Positions 1 through 11,065 of a DNA stretch of 64,000 nt are shown piece after piece; position 1 is the stretch's first letter, and each line of letters starts with the position of its first letter. Origin of the DNA: an uncultured Desulfosarcina sp. (GTDB lineage: Bacteria > Desulfobacterota > Desulfobacteria > Desulfobacterales > Desulfosarcinaceae); contig NZ_OY764190.1 in the NCBI RefSeq assembly GCF_963668215.1, positions 2,976,001 through 3,040,000 of the forward strand, given 5' to 3'. The notes under the pieces are model-generated. The model worked only from the letters and a program-made list of their open reading frames with translations, ran no database searches and was not told the origin of the DNA. The translations under genes and the position numbers were made by a program.

Positions 1-1
1 C

Positions 2-2206
2 GATCCATCCGCGTCAACTGAGATCTACCGCTGCCTGGAGCAGTTCGTCTGGACCGGGCACCCGGCTCTCGGCCGGGCCTTTGCCCAGCGTGCCGATCGT
101 GCGTGGCAAACGGGGATCGAGCAGGCGCTGCGCCTGGTGGAAGTGTTGGGCTGGAGCCGGATGGATCGAGAGGCGCTGGATCTTCTCGGGCAACTGCGTG
201 AAAAAGCCCCGGAGGATCAGCGGGTGCTGATGGCCATGGCCCGAATCGCGGACCGGATGGCCGATCCGGCGGCCGGCATCGCCTTGTATGAAGAACTGAT
301 CCGCCTGGATCCGGCCGAGCCCGTTTTCCGGCAGCGGCTGGCGGCGCTGGCCCTGCAAACCGGACAGACGGCAACACTGTTCGACGACTACGAAAGGCGG
401 TATGCGGCCACTGCCAACCCGAGGCTGATTCACGAAATGCTGGAACTGGCCCTGCCATCGGGAGACCCGGACCTTCAGATGCGCGCGTTGCGTTTTGTCG
501 AGCAGGCCGGCGCGGACGACCCGCGATCCCTGAAACTGCGCGCCAATCTTTATCTGTCCCTGGACCAGCCCGAAAACGCTTATCCGCTGCTCAAGCTTCT
601 GGCCACCGGACCCGGAGCAACGGCGGCGGATCTCGAATCCATGCTCCGGGTGGCCGGCTACACTGACCGCCCGGCCATCATGGTCGACGCCCTGGCTTCG
701 CTGGAGCAGGCGCATCCGGACGACCCGGCCCTGCTCGATCGCATCGCCGGCGGCTGGTTGAGCGCCGATCACCCGCGGGAAGCCTACCGCACCATGCGGC
801 GCCTGACCGCGCTGACCGGCAACCGGCCCGGCAATATCCGCCGGACCCTGGACATGGCCTGGCACACCGGCGACCCGGATCTGATCGGCCAAGCGGCTGC
901 CTGGGCTATGGAACTGGCGCCCGACGAGCCGTTCGTTTCCGACGGCACCATCCGCCTCTACCTTTCCATCGGCCAGCCCGAAAAAGCCTATGCGATAAAG
1001 GCCGCTCAGGTCCGCCGGCAGCGGGCCGTCTCGCAGGTTCCGTCGCTTCTGGCCCTGGCCGAATCCACGGGGCGGCTGGAGCTGATGGCCGATGCCATCG
1101 GCATCGGGCTGACGCTGGCGCCGCAGAACCCCGATCTGCTGCGCCGCATGGCCCGGTTTGAACTGGCCCGGTCCAAGGAGCCCGAAGCCATCGCCGCTTT
1201 CGAGCGTTATCTCCGCCTGAAACCCGGCGACCAGGAGGCGCGCCTGCAGCTGGCCCAGCTTTACGAATGGCAGAACCAACCCGAAAAGGCCCTGGACCTC
1301 TACCGCCGGATCGTTCGTGACGACCCGCGCAACAAGGCGGCCGCCGATGCGCTGGCCCGGCTGACGAACCCGCCCGCCGTAGGCCGACAAACTCTGGCCC
1401 TGCTCAAAAAGCGGGTCGATGACGATCCGCAAAACGCCGCGCTGGCCCTGGCTGCCGGACGGGCCCTGGTAGCCGAGGGACAACTCAAGGAGGGCGGCAT
1501 CTATCTGCAGCGGGCTGCCGATCTGGCCCCGGAAGACCCGGCCATCTGGCTCGAGCTGGCCGATGTATACGAATGGACCGGCCAGACCGACCGGTTGATC
1601 GACGTTCTCGACCGCCTGGCCGCCAGCGGCAGCCTGGATCGCCGCCGCACCCTTCTGCTCGCCGATGCCTACCTGGCCCGCCGGCACTGGTCCCGGGCCG
1701 CGGCGCTGTTGCAGCCCCTTACGAAGCAGGCTGCGATTCCCCACCGGGAAGGGCTCATGCTTCTCGAAGCCTATTCGCGTACCGACCGCCATAAAGAGGC
1801 CGAAGACCTCATCCTGCGGCTGAAGGCGGAAAACGCAAGTGATCCGGTTTTTCTGGCTGATCTGGGCCAGCAGGCCCAATGGGGCCGGCGCCTGGATCTG
1901 GCTCTCGATATCTTCGAAGCGGTTCTCCGGCAAGATCCGGAGAACCTCAAGGCCCTGAAGGGCAGCGGGCAGGTTTACGCCTGGACCGGCAGGCCCGAAT
2001 CGGCCATCCGATTCCTGAAAACCTACAACCGGCTTTTCCCGGAGGACCATGAAACCCGGTACCTTTTGGGCGAGGTTTATCTGGCCGTGCATCGCGACGC
2101 CGAGGCCCAAAAAGAGTTTCGCGCGGCCAAGCGCCTGATCGAAGCCGCCAAAGCCGAAAACGGGACCGCCGCCGGGCCGACCGTTCGGAAAGGGACATGG
2201 CCATGA
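2..2206 (+). CDS. TPR-repeat protein of the Pel operon (PelB-like periplasmic part), 5'-truncated by the window
   Basis: The reading frame is open from base 2, so the true start lies upstream. The visible 734 residues are almost entirely helical repeats of TPR type (A/L/Y/P spacing such as LYEWQNQPEKALDLYRRIV), with no enzyme motif. In Pseudomonas PelB, a long periplasmic TPR superhelix guides Pel polymer and binds PelA, and it is fused to an outer-membrane barrel. Here the TPR part is its own protein and the barrel is the next gene, which overlaps its end. Its place directly before the barrel, pelD, pelE, pelF and pelG makes a PelB-TPR role likely. PelA and PelC homologues are not visible and may lie upstream. 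Family assignment comes from context, not from a diagnostic motif. Confidence 0.72.
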   Translation, partial: DPSASTEIYRCLEQFVWTGHPALGRAFAQRADRAWQTGIEQALRLVEVLGWSRMDREALDLLGQLREKAPEDQRVLMAMARIADRMADPAAGIALYEELIRLDPAEPVFRQRLAALALQTGQTATLFDDYERRYAATANPRLIHEMLELALPSGDPDLQMRALRFVEQAGADDPRSLKLRANLYLSLDQPENAYPLLKLLATGPGATAADLESMLRVAGYTDRPAIMVDALASLEQAHPDDPALLDRIAGGWLSADHPREAYRTMRRLTALTGNRPGNIRRTLDMAWHTGDPDLIGQAAAWAMELAPDEPFVSDGTIRLYLSIGQPEKAYAIKAAQVRRQRAVSQVPSLLALAESTGRLELMADAIGIGLTLAPQNPDLLRRMARFELARSKEPEAIAAFERYLRLKPGDQEARLQLAQLYEWQNQPEKALDLYRRIVRDDPRNKAAADALARLTNPPAVGRQTLALLKKRVDDDPQNAALALAAGRALVAEGQLKEGGIYLQRAADLAPEDPAIWLELADVYEWTGQTDRLIDVLDRLAASGSLDRRRTLLLADAYLARRHWSRAAALLQPLTKQAAIPHREGLMLLEAYSRTDRHKEAEDLILRLKAENASDPVFLADLGQQAQWGRRLDLALDIFEAVLRQDPENLKALKGSGQVYAWTGRPESAIRFLKTYNRLFPEDHETRYLLGEVYLAVHRDAEAQKEFRAAKRLIEAAKAENGTAAGPTVRKGTWP

Positions 2207-3687
2207 AGGCACTTCCAGAATTTAGGCGACAAAGACAACGCTGGCTGGCAGGCTGCCTGGCATTGCTGGTCTTAACCCTGGGCGCACCTGTAGGGGCCGT
2301 GGGGGGCTTTGCTTCGGGCACTGAAGATCCGGCGTCGATCCTGGATTTCGACGAACGACAGGCCACCCTGATCGAGGCCCGCATCGCCAGCCATGCCGGC
2401 AAGGTGGCCGAAGCCATGGTTCTATACCGCAAGCTGCGGAAAAGCTTTCCCGATGACGTCAACATCCGCGTCGAGTATTGCACCTTCCTGCTGGATCACC
2501 GCCAGTACGCGCTGGCCCGGGACGAGTTGACCAAGCTTTTCCGCGACGATCCGACCAACCCGCAGGCCCAGCGCCTGCAGGCCAGGCTTTACTGGGAGTT
2601 GGCCCAATACGGATGGTCGTCCGCACTTTACGGCCGCATCGTGGAATACGACCCCAACGACGCCGTCGCCTGGTCCGATTATGCCGGCGCCCGCCTGAAC
2701 AATACCCAGTGGGCCGAGGCCCTGGCCAACTACAGCCGGGTGCTGGAATTGGACCCGGACAACCGCGAGGTGCGACGCGTCGTTTACGAGATTCACAAGC
2801 AATACGGACCCAGGCTGGATGTGGGTTTCGACCGCTATGACCAGACGGACGAGGATACGACCACCGACACCTGGTCCCTGGACTGGAGCAGCTACGTTTC
2901 CGAGGCCACGCGGCTGTCGGCGAAGGTTCGCCGCATCGAACTTTCCGGCCAGGAACAGCCCGTTGTCGGCTCCCTGAACGAGGAAATCAACGACGGGTTG
3001 CTGGTGTTGACGCACCGCTTCGACCGGCGCTGGTCGGCGACGGCCGGTATCGGCGGATACAATGGCGCTTCGAGCGACACCAGTTTCCTGGTCGGCGGGG
3101 GCGTTACCCCGCTGCCGGAGCTTGCCATCCATGCCGACTACCAGAAAAACCGCCCCTGGACCGACCCGGCGCAGGCCGTCCGGCACGATGGCGCCTTCGA
3201 CCGGTTGCAACTGACCCTCGACTGGAGCGACGGCAAACGAACCGGTCTGCTGATTCGGGGAGAGGATTGGCGCTACCGCCTGGACGAGGCAGATCCGTAC
3301 GGCCGCGAGCGAACCGTTCTGGGAATCCTCTCTTTGCGCCTGTTCCCGGACCCGGAAATCGTGGTGGGGTACTCCTATTATCGGTCCTGGTTCGATTACG
3401 AAAGGGACGATTACCGGCCCTTGGTTCTCGTGGAAGACCAGGCCTGGCATGGCGTCTTCGGCTCCTTTCTCCATCGCCCCTGGGACGACTGGACCTGGGG
3501 GGTGTCCGGCGGGTGGCGCTACGACCATATCCGCAATCTGGACGGCTGGTACATCCAGCCCAATTTCAACGTATTTCTGGCCAATCGACTGGAGCTGTTC
3601 GGCATGTACGAATATTCCAGCGAATCCACGGGGGCCGTGGGGGGCGAAAGCCAGCGGTTTCAGATTACGGCCCGCGTTTATTATTAG
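2197..3687 (+). CDS. pelB: Outer-membrane beta-barrel export porin with TPRs (PelB C-terminal-like)
   Basis: The protein has 496 residues. An N-terminal signal peptide (basic RRQRQR, then hydrophobic LAGCLALLVLTLGA) is followed by about four TPR helices (roughly residues 45-200). The rest, to an aromatic C-terminus (ITARVYY), alternates polar and aromatic residues as in an outer-membrane barrel. This is the domain order of the PelB C-terminal half, which exports Pel across the outer membrane. The start overlaps the preceding stop; ATG at 2203 forms an ATGA overlap and has AGGG 8 nt upstream, so it is an equally good start. The short gap to pelD supports one operon. PelB is normally a single chain of about 1,190 residues, so this is a split version. 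Confidence 0.75.
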   Translation: MAMKALPEFRRQRQRWLAGCLALLVLTLGAPVGAVGGFASGTEDPASILDFDERQATLIEARIASHAGKVAEAMVLYRKLRKSFPDDVNIRVEYCTFLLDHRQYALARDELTKLFRDDPTNPQAQRLQARLYWELAQYGWSSALYGRIVEYDPNDAVAWSDYAGARLNNTQWAEALANYSRVLELDPDNREVRRVVYEIHKQYGPRLDVGFDRYDQTDEDTTTDTWSLDWSSYVSEATRLSAKVRRIELSGQEQPVVGSLNEEINDGLLVLTHRFDRRWSATAGIGGYNGASSDTSFLVGGGVTPLPELAIHADYQKNRPWTDPAQAVRHDGAFDRLQLTLDWSDGKRTGLLIRGEDWRYRLDEADPYGRERTVLGILSLRLFPDPEIVVGYSYYRSWFDYERDDYRPLVLVEDQAWHGVFGSFLHRPWDDWTWGVSGGWRYDHIRNLDGWYIQPNFNVFLANRLELFGMYEYSSESTGAVGGESQRFQITARVYY

Positions 3688-3713
3688 TCGGCTTAAAAAG
3701 ATGGAAGTGTAAA

Positions 3714-5168
3714 ATGAATGCTACACCTCAATCCGTTCAATCCATTTCACCAACCACGCAAAGCGACCCGACGCCGGCCCTGCTGAGGCTGCCCAAGTCA
3801 GAGATCACCGGCGTCGTTCTGGGGATGGCGGTGCTGCTGGCCGTCAATTTTCTGTGGTTTTCCCATAATCCGGGGTTTGAAAATGTCTGCCCCCATCCCT
3901 TCTGGCTGCTGGTGCTGCCCATGGCCGCCCGGCATGGGTTCCGGGCCGGCGCCGGCGCCGGTCTTCTATCCGGCCTGGTCCTTCTGGGCCTGCGCAAGCT
4001 GGGGCATCCGGAGGCTTCATGGCAGACCCTGCTGGCGTTATCCGGCCTGATCCAGCCGCTTTTGTTCGTTGCCGGCGGGATCCTGGTGGGCGAAATCCGG
4101 GAGGCCCAGAAAACGCGTTACGAAGACCTGGCCGCCGAACATCGGCAATTAACCGAAAACCACGAGGATCTCGTTCAACGGTACGAGGCCCTGAGCCGCG
4201 CCAAGCAGGAACTGGACACGCATATCATCTCCCAAGAGCATTCCCTGACCACGATCTATGAAGCGGCCAAGGGGCTCAAATCCTTGAAAGAGGAGGAGAT
4301 CTTCCCGGCGGTGGTGGAAATATTGGTCACCTTTCTGTCGGCCGAATCCTGCGCCGTGTACCTGCTGGTCGAAGGCCAACTGGTGCTGACCGCCAGCCGG
4401 GAGCCCGAAGGCGATTTTGTCCGGAAAAAGGAAATGTCCGTGGGTGAAGGCATGGTGGCGGAGTCGATCGTCACCCGCCGGACCGTATCCTTGAACGCCC
4501 TCACGCCATCGGCGGATTTCGCCAAGCTGGCCGACGACGGCATCGTGATCTGCGTGCCCCTGTTCACCAGCGACAATCAGGTGCTGGGCGTGCTCACCAT
4601 CGAGCGCCTGCCCTTTCTCAAATTCAACCCCCAGGCCGTCAGACTGGCCTCCATCGTCGGGGAATGGTGCGGTTCGGCCATCGAAAATGCCCGTACCTAC
4701 AAGGATACGCGGGATAAGAATATTTCCGATGATGTTACCGGCGCATACACCTACACGTATTTTATCAAAAGGCTGCAAGAGGAGTTCTCGCGGGCCCGGC
4801 GCTACGGCCAGGAATTGAGCCTGATCGTATTCAATATCGACGACTTCAAGGCCATCGAGGGCGGATTCCAGAAGGATATTCTCACCGTGCTCAGCCTGAT
4901 CTTCAAAAACCGGCTGCGCGGCATCGATCTGTATTTTCACGACCGGGAGGAATCGCGTTATTTCATCGTTCTGCCCAGCACGCCGTTGGATGGCGCCAAG
5001 GTGGCCAGCCGGAAGATATTCAGCGAGATCCTGGCATTCAAGTTCCGTCCGTTCGGGGACAACCGGACCATGTCCATCCAAACCGGAATCGCCACCTTGA
5101 AAGAGAGGATGAAACGCCCCGAGGATCTCATCGAAGAGGCCGTTCATGCAATCAAACAAATTCAATAA
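3714..5168 (+). CDS. pelD: PelD, inner-membrane cyclic-di-GMP receptor
   Basis: The protein has 484 residues, close to Pseudomonas PelD (455). Order: four hydrophobic segments (about 30-125), a short coiled coil (about 125-170), a GAF domain (about 185-330) and a degenerate GGDEF domain (about 335-484). The inhibitory site RxxD is present as R402-G-I-D405. Five residues later the GGDEF position reads REESR, so it should bind cyclic di-GMP but not make it. PelD activates Pel synthesis through the membrane complex with PelE, PelF and PelG. ATG 3714 was chosen because GGAAG lies 6 nt upstream and the hydrophobic N-terminus follows; an open frame runs further upstream but overlaps the barrel gene. 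The end overlaps pelE by 23 bp. Confidence 0.9.
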   Translation: MNATPQSVQSISPTTQSDPTPALLRLPKSEITGVVLGMAVLLAVNFLWFSHNPGFENVCPHPFWLLVLPMAARHGFRAGAGAGLLSGLVLLGLRKLGHPEASWQTLLALSGLIQPLLFVAGGILVGEIREAQKTRYEDLAAEHRQLTENHEDLVQRYEALSRAKQELDTHIISQEHSLTTIYEAAKGLKSLKEEEIFPAVVEILVTFLSAESCAVYLLVEGQLVLTASREPEGDFVRKKEMSVGEGMVAESIVTRRTVSLNALTPSADFAKLADDGIVICVPLFTSDNQVLGVLTIERLPFLKFNPQAVRLASIVGEWCGSAIENARTYKDTRDKNISDDVTGAYTYTYFIKRLQEEFSRARRYGQELSLIVFNIDDFKAIEGGFQKDILTVLSLIFKNRLRGIDLYFHDREESRYFIVLPSTPLDGAKVASRKIFSEILAFKFRPFGDNRTMSIQTGIATLKERMKRPEDLIEEAVHAIKQIQ

Positions 5169-6228
5169 CGGAACCCCGCGCGGGGAATCCCTGCGTACGG
5201 TCCTTGCCTGGACGGGCGCCGTGCTGCTCGATGGTGTTGCCGTTTGCCTGGTCGTCAGCATCGCGTCCGGCGCCGGCCGATGGGTGTGGATTGCTGCGAC
5301 GGCCTGCCATTTCGGGGCCGCCGGGGTTCTTCTGGCCTTTGGATTCAGCCGGCGGGAAGCCGCGACCAGGGATCGATACCGCGCGCGGTTGTACGGTTTT
5401 CTGGTGCTGTTTTTGCCTGTCATGGGGCTTGTCGGCAGCCTGATTCTGCAACTGGCATGCGAACGGTGGATCTGCGCCCACGGATTGGTGGAGGATTTCC
5501 AGGAAGAAACCGCCCATCGGGTGATCGAGCCCCCGCGCCTGGACCTTCAAAAGGATCTTACGACCTATTTCGACGAAGAGCTGGCCGTCCAGCCGGCCAT
5601 GGACATCCTGGCGGGCTTCGACGACGACCTGAAACGCGGGGCCATCGATACCCTGCGGCGCATCGGCACGCCCGAGGCGGTCACGGTGTTAAAGAAATGT
5701 CTCTCCGACAAGAGTACCGAAGTGCGCCATAATGCCCACACCGCCCTGACCCGGTTGGACGAGACGTTTGTCGCCGCCATCAAAACCGCGAAGAAGCGGC
5801 TGGATACCGGCGTTTCCGAGACAGCCGGCCGGCTGCGCTATGCCAAAAAGTGCCTCGACTATGCCAAAAGCGGCCTGCTGGACGAGTCCACCCGCCGCCA
5901 TTACCTGTTGATGGCCCGGGATTCGTTTTTGGCGGTCCGGGGTGCCGATATGGCGGCGGAAACGGAGCGGATCCTGAATCTGGGCCACCTGGAAATCCAA
6001 CTGGGCGGATTCGACCAGGCTGTGGCCCACTTTCAATCCGTACTGGACAAAGATCCCGGAAACGTCAAGGCCATGATCGGCCTGGCCGAAGCGCACTACA
6101 CCCATGGCGACGGCAAGGGCCTGCAAACCGTCGCCCATAGGATGCAAAGCGCCCGTACCACCAGCGCGGAGTCGGCCAGCGACGGCATCCTGCTGCACTT
6201 CTGGGCAACTTCTCCAAAAGGAACCTGA
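5146..6228 (+). CDS. pelE: PelE, membrane-anchored TPR protein of the Pel complex
   Basis: The protein has 360 residues. Two hydrophobic segments (about 14-50 and 82-105) precede a soluble helical region. This contains a HEAT-like unit (about 150-200, with RRIGTPEAVTVLKKCL) and TPRs near the C-terminus (about 270-345, with GGFDQAVAHFQSVLDKDPGN). PelE bridges PelD and the glycosyltransferase PelF at the inner membrane. The identity rests mainly on its position between pelD and pelF, the similar length (Pseudomonas PelE about 330) and the two-helix-plus-TPR plan. It overlaps pelD and lies 3 bp before pelF, which implies translational coupling. Confidence 0.82.
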   Translation: MQSNKFNNGTPRGESLRTVLAWTGAVLLDGVAVCLVVSIASGAGRWVWIAATACHFGAAGVLLAFGFSRREAATRDRYRARLYGFLVLFLPVMGLVGSLILQLACERWICAHGLVEDFQEETAHRVIEPPRLDLQKDLTTYFDEELAVQPAMDILAGFDDDLKRGAIDTLRRIGTPEAVTVLKKCLSDKSTEVRHNAHTALTRLDETFVAAIKTAKKRLDTGVSETAGRLRYAKKCLDYAKSGLLDESTRRHYLLMARDSFLAVRGADMAAETERILNLGHLEIQLGGFDQAVAHFQSVLDKDPGNVKAMIGLAEAHYTHGDGKGLQTVAHRMQSARTTSAESASDGILLHFWATSPKGT

Positions 6229-6231
6229 ACC

Positions 6232-7752
6232 ATGCCGCCAACCGAGCCATACGATGTCTGCCTGATTCTGGAAGGGACCTACCCCTACGTGTCCGGCGGT
6301 GTCAGCACCTGGGTGCATAACCTGATCCGGGCCCTGCCGGAGATCCGTTTCTGCGCGGTATCCATTTTTCCGACCCCCAAGGAGACCGCGGAAATCAAAT
6401 ACGAGCTGCCGGACAATTTCCACCTGGAACACATTGCCTACATTCACGAATACAACCTGGAGTCCGAAGGCAACAAAAAGCGCCGGGAGCGCCGCCGGAT
6501 CGTGGATACGATCGTCGATTTTCATCAGCACATCGGCGAAGGCGAAGGCGACCGCTTCGGGGCGGTCGTGGACCTGTTTCAGCATCTCGGGAAAAGCGGC
6601 CTGACCATTCGCGACCTGGTCCACGGCAAGGAGGCCTGGTCTTTTCTGGTGGATCAGTACCAGGGCAACCAGAACACGGTTTCGTTTATCGACTACTTCT
6701 GGACTTACCGCTTCACCCATCTGCCTCTGTTCAACCTGCTGCGCGCACCGATTCCGCGCGCCAGGGTGTACCACACCATCTCCACGGGATTCGCGGGCAT
6801 GCTCGCCGCCATGGCCAAGCATATCTACCGGCGCCCCATGCTGCTCACGGAGCACGGCATCTATACCAAGGAGCGCAAGATCGAGATCGCCCAGGCCGAA
6901 TGGATCTACGTGGCCGACGGCGAACGGGTGCGGGTGCAAAAGGATGTGAATGCCTTTCAAAAGCTGTGGATCAATATGTTCGAAGGACTGGGGCGTATGG
7001 CCTACAACATGGCCGACCGCATCTTCACCCTTTACACGGGCAACCGCAAACTGGAAATCGCCGAGGGCGCCGATCCTCACAAAATCGATATCATCCCCAA
7101 CGGCATCGACGTCGAGCGCTTTAAAGACCTGAAGCCGGAGGTGTTCGACGAGACCGAGAAAACCAAAAAAGCGTTCACGGTGGCCTTCGTGGGCCGGGTG
7201 GTGGCCATCAAGGACGTCAAGACTTTTGTAAGGGCCTGCAAAATCGCCTCCCTGCAGATGCCTGGCCTGATATTCCTGGTCCTGGGGCCGACGGACGAAG
7301 ACCCGGACTACTACCGGGAATGCAAGGACATGGTGCAGCTTCTGCGCCTGGAGGAACGCCTCTCCTTCACCGGCCGCATCGACGTCATGGAATACTACCG
7401 CAAAATCGATCTGCTGGTCCTGACCAGCATCAGCGAGGCACAGCCCCTGGTGATCCTGGAGGCCAATTGCGCGGGCATTCCCGTGGTGGCCTCCGACGTG
7501 GGATCGTGCCGGGAGTTGATCGAAGGCCGCACCCACAACGACCGCTTGATCGGCCCCTCCGGCATCGTCACCCCGGTGGCCGACCCGGCCGGCACGGCCA
7601 AGGGCATCGTCAGCATCCTGTCCGACCCCGACCAGAGGATGCAAATGGCCGCGGCCGGCCGTCGGCGGGTGAGAAAATATTACCGGGAGAAAGATCTGAA
7701 CCGGAAATATTACAACATCTATAAACACTACATGCAGCAAGAGGATCGATAA
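6232..7752 (+). CDS. pelF: PelF, cytosolic GT4 glycosyltransferase that polymerises Pel
   Basis: The protein has 506 residues, matching the family (about 507). The N-terminus contains the PelF hallmark LEGTYPYVSGGVSTWVHNL. The C-terminal GT-B half carries the retaining-glycosyltransferase EX7E motif, E402 in SISEAQPLVILEANC to E410, preceded by a GxV donor-binding loop (VAFVGRVVAIKDVK). PelF links N-acetyl-hexosamine units from UDP-sugars on the cytosolic side of the PelDEG complex. The stop TAA shares its last base with the pelG start (TAATG), so the two are coupled. Confidence 0.95.
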   Translation: MPPTEPYDVCLILEGTYPYVSGGVSTWVHNLIRALPEIRFCAVSIFPTPKETAEIKYELPDNFHLEHIAYIHEYNLESEGNKKRRERRRIVDTIVDFHQHIGEGEGDRFGAVVDLFQHLGKSGLTIRDLVHGKEAWSFLVDQYQGNQNTVSFIDYFWTYRFTHLPLFNLLRAPIPRARVYHTISTGFAGMLAAMAKHIYRRPMLLTEHGIYTKERKIEIAQAEWIYVADGERVRVQKDVNAFQKLWINMFEGLGRMAYNMADRIFTLYTGNRKLEIAEGADPHKIDIIPNGIDVERFKDLKPEVFDETEKTKKAFTVAFVGRVVAIKDVKTFVRACKIASLQMPGLIFLVLGPTDEDPDYYRECKDMVQLLRLEERLSFTGRIDVMEYYRKIDLLVLTSISEAQPLVILEANCAGIPVVASDVGSCRELIEGRTHNDRLIGPSGIVTPVADPAGTAKGIVSILSDPDQRMQMAAAGRRRVRKYYREKDLNRKYYNIYKHYMQQEDR

Positions 7753-9125
7753 TGGCCGGCATCGGTTTCGAACTTAAAAGAATTCTCAACCGTCAGACGT
7801 TTCTCGCCGACATGACGGCCTATCTGTACGCGGCCATGGTGTCGTCGGGTCCCTGGCTCATGTCCATCATCTGCCTGGCGGTCTTAGGGGTTTACCACAG
7901 TACGAAGCTGGGCGGGCTGAACCATGACCTGTTCCGCACAACGGTGGTTTATACCTATGCCTTCTCCCTGATCATGGTGGGGATCGTTCAGATGATCGCT
8001 ACGCGCTACATGGCCGATCGGATGTATGAGAAAAAGACCGACCTGATCCTGCCCACCCTATACACCTGCGCCCTGATGGTGCTGGTGGCCGGCACCGCGT
8101 TTTCGGTCTGCGGCTATTTTTTCTGCAAGGTTACCCTGCTGCACAAATTCCTCGGCGTGTTGCTGTTTCTGGTGACCAGCCTCATCTGGCTGTGCATGAT
8201 TTTCCTGTCGGCCATCAAGGATTACAACGGGATCGTCAACGCGTTCGCCTTAGGGGCGGTGATCAGCATCGCCGCGGCGATATGCCTGGGCCGGCCCATG
8301 GGCACGGAAGGGTATCTGGCCGGCTATCTGCTGGGTCAGTGGGTGACCCTGTTCTGGATCATGGCCAAGGTGTGCGTGGAATTTCCACCCCGCATGGCCT
8401 GGAACCCGGATTTCATGAAATACTTCAAACAGTATTGGGACCTGGTGGGGATCGGTTTTTTGTTCAACCTGGGCATCTGGATCGACAAGATCATGTTCTG
8501 GCTGGCGCCGGACGCCAGGGTGATCGTACCCCTTTTCACCACCCACGACATCTACGAGGGTCCGGTATTTTTCGCCTACCTGACGATCGTGCCGGCCATG
8601 GCCATTTTTTTGCTTAAAATCGAGACGGCCTTTTATCAGCACTACCGCCAGTACTATGCCAAGGTTGTCGGCAAGCGCTCGCTGACCGATATCCTGGCCG
8701 AGAAGGCCACCATGGTCAACGCGCTCAAAAGCAGCCTGCGGGATGTCTTCGTCATCCAGGGTACGGTCTCCGTCCTGTGCATCGTTTTTGCGCCCTGGAT
8801 GATTAAATGGATCAACCTTTCGAGCGTGCAGATTCCGCTTTTTCAAATCTTGCTGATCGGATCGTTTTTGCAGGTCCTGCTTTTAATCAATGTGATCATT
8901 CTTTTTTATTTCGATCTGCGGCGGCAGGTGCTCATAGTCAGTATTGTTTTCGTGGCCGGCAACGCGGGGCTCAGCGTGCTGAGCATTTGGCTGGGGCTGC
9001 CCTTTTATGGCTACGGGTATACCTATGGCTGCCTGATCGCCCTGATGGTGGCCTTTCACCAGTTGAATGCCAATGTCGAAGACCTGGAATACCTCACCTT
9101 CGCCCTGCAGCCGGTGACCGCCTGA
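7752..9125 (+). CDS. pelG: PelG, polysaccharide-transporting inner-membrane protein
   Basis: The protein has 457 residues and is highly hydrophobic, with about twelve membrane segments of the MOP/Wzx type. It opens with MAGIGFELKRIL, the characteristic PelG start. With PelD, PelE and PelF it forms the synthase/translocon moving the growing chain across the inner membrane. It is the last gene of the operon: the next gene starts 272 bp on and belongs to another system. No clear factor-independent terminator is visible behind it. Confidence 0.93.
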   Translation: MAGIGFELKRILNRQTFLADMTAYLYAAMVSSGPWLMSIICLAVLGVYHSTKLGGLNHDLFRTTVVYTYAFSLIMVGIVQMIATRYMADRMYEKKTDLILPTLYTCALMVLVAGTAFSVCGYFFCKVTLLHKFLGVLLFLVTSLIWLCMIFLSAIKDYNGIVNAFALGAVISIAAAICLGRPMGTEGYLAGYLLGQWVTLFWIMAKVCVEFPPRMAWNPDFMKYFKQYWDLVGIGFLFNLGIWIDKIMFWLAPDARVIVPLFTTHDIYEGPVFFAYLTIVPAMAIFLLKIETAFYQHYRQYYAKVVGKRSLTDILAEKATMVNALKSSLRDVFVIQGTVSVLCIVFAPWMIKWINLSSVQIPLFQILLIGSFLQVLLLINVIILFYFDLRRQVLIVSIVFVAGNAGLSVLSIWLGLPFYGYGYTYGCLIALMVAFHQLNANVEDLEYLTFALQPVTA

Positions 9126-9397
9126 TTCAGCATTTAAAGCGCTCCATCCACGTTCTCCTGGTTGCATGATCGGAATTTTTAGTTTAAACTTGTTCGCAGC
9201 TTGTTCAATTCGTTGCAAGACAATAAGTTCTTTCTATTAATTTAGCCAGTTATGGCCATCCTTCCTCCTCCCCCGTTGATCATTCTTATGATGGCCTGCA
9301 ATGCACTATCTTAGAGACATTTCATTAAAAACACACCAAGTGCCGCAAGTATTATCCTCGTTCAAGATATTATGACAGAAAATGAAAGGAGACAGCA

Positions 9398-10993
<1,596 letters not shown>

Positions 10994-11008
10994 TTCCACG
11001 ATCTCCAC

Positions 11009-11034
11009 AGGGCGCTCCACACGGGGCGCCTTTT
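11009..11034 (+). terminator. Weak factor-independent terminator-like hairpin
   Basis: AGGGCGC pairs with GCGCCTT across a 10-nt loop, and T residues follow. It lies 16 bp after the sulfatase stop. It may attenuate rather than end transcription, because the HAD gene starts soon after on the same strand. Confidence 0.45.
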
Positions 11035-11065
11035 CTCATTCATGTTATGAAAAGAAGGACAAGCC

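Noticed and set aside
14..2212. Long minus-strand open frame opposite the TPR gene
   Set aside because: It is an antisense shadow produced by GC-rich codon usage; the plus-strand frame has clear TPR periodicity and operon context.
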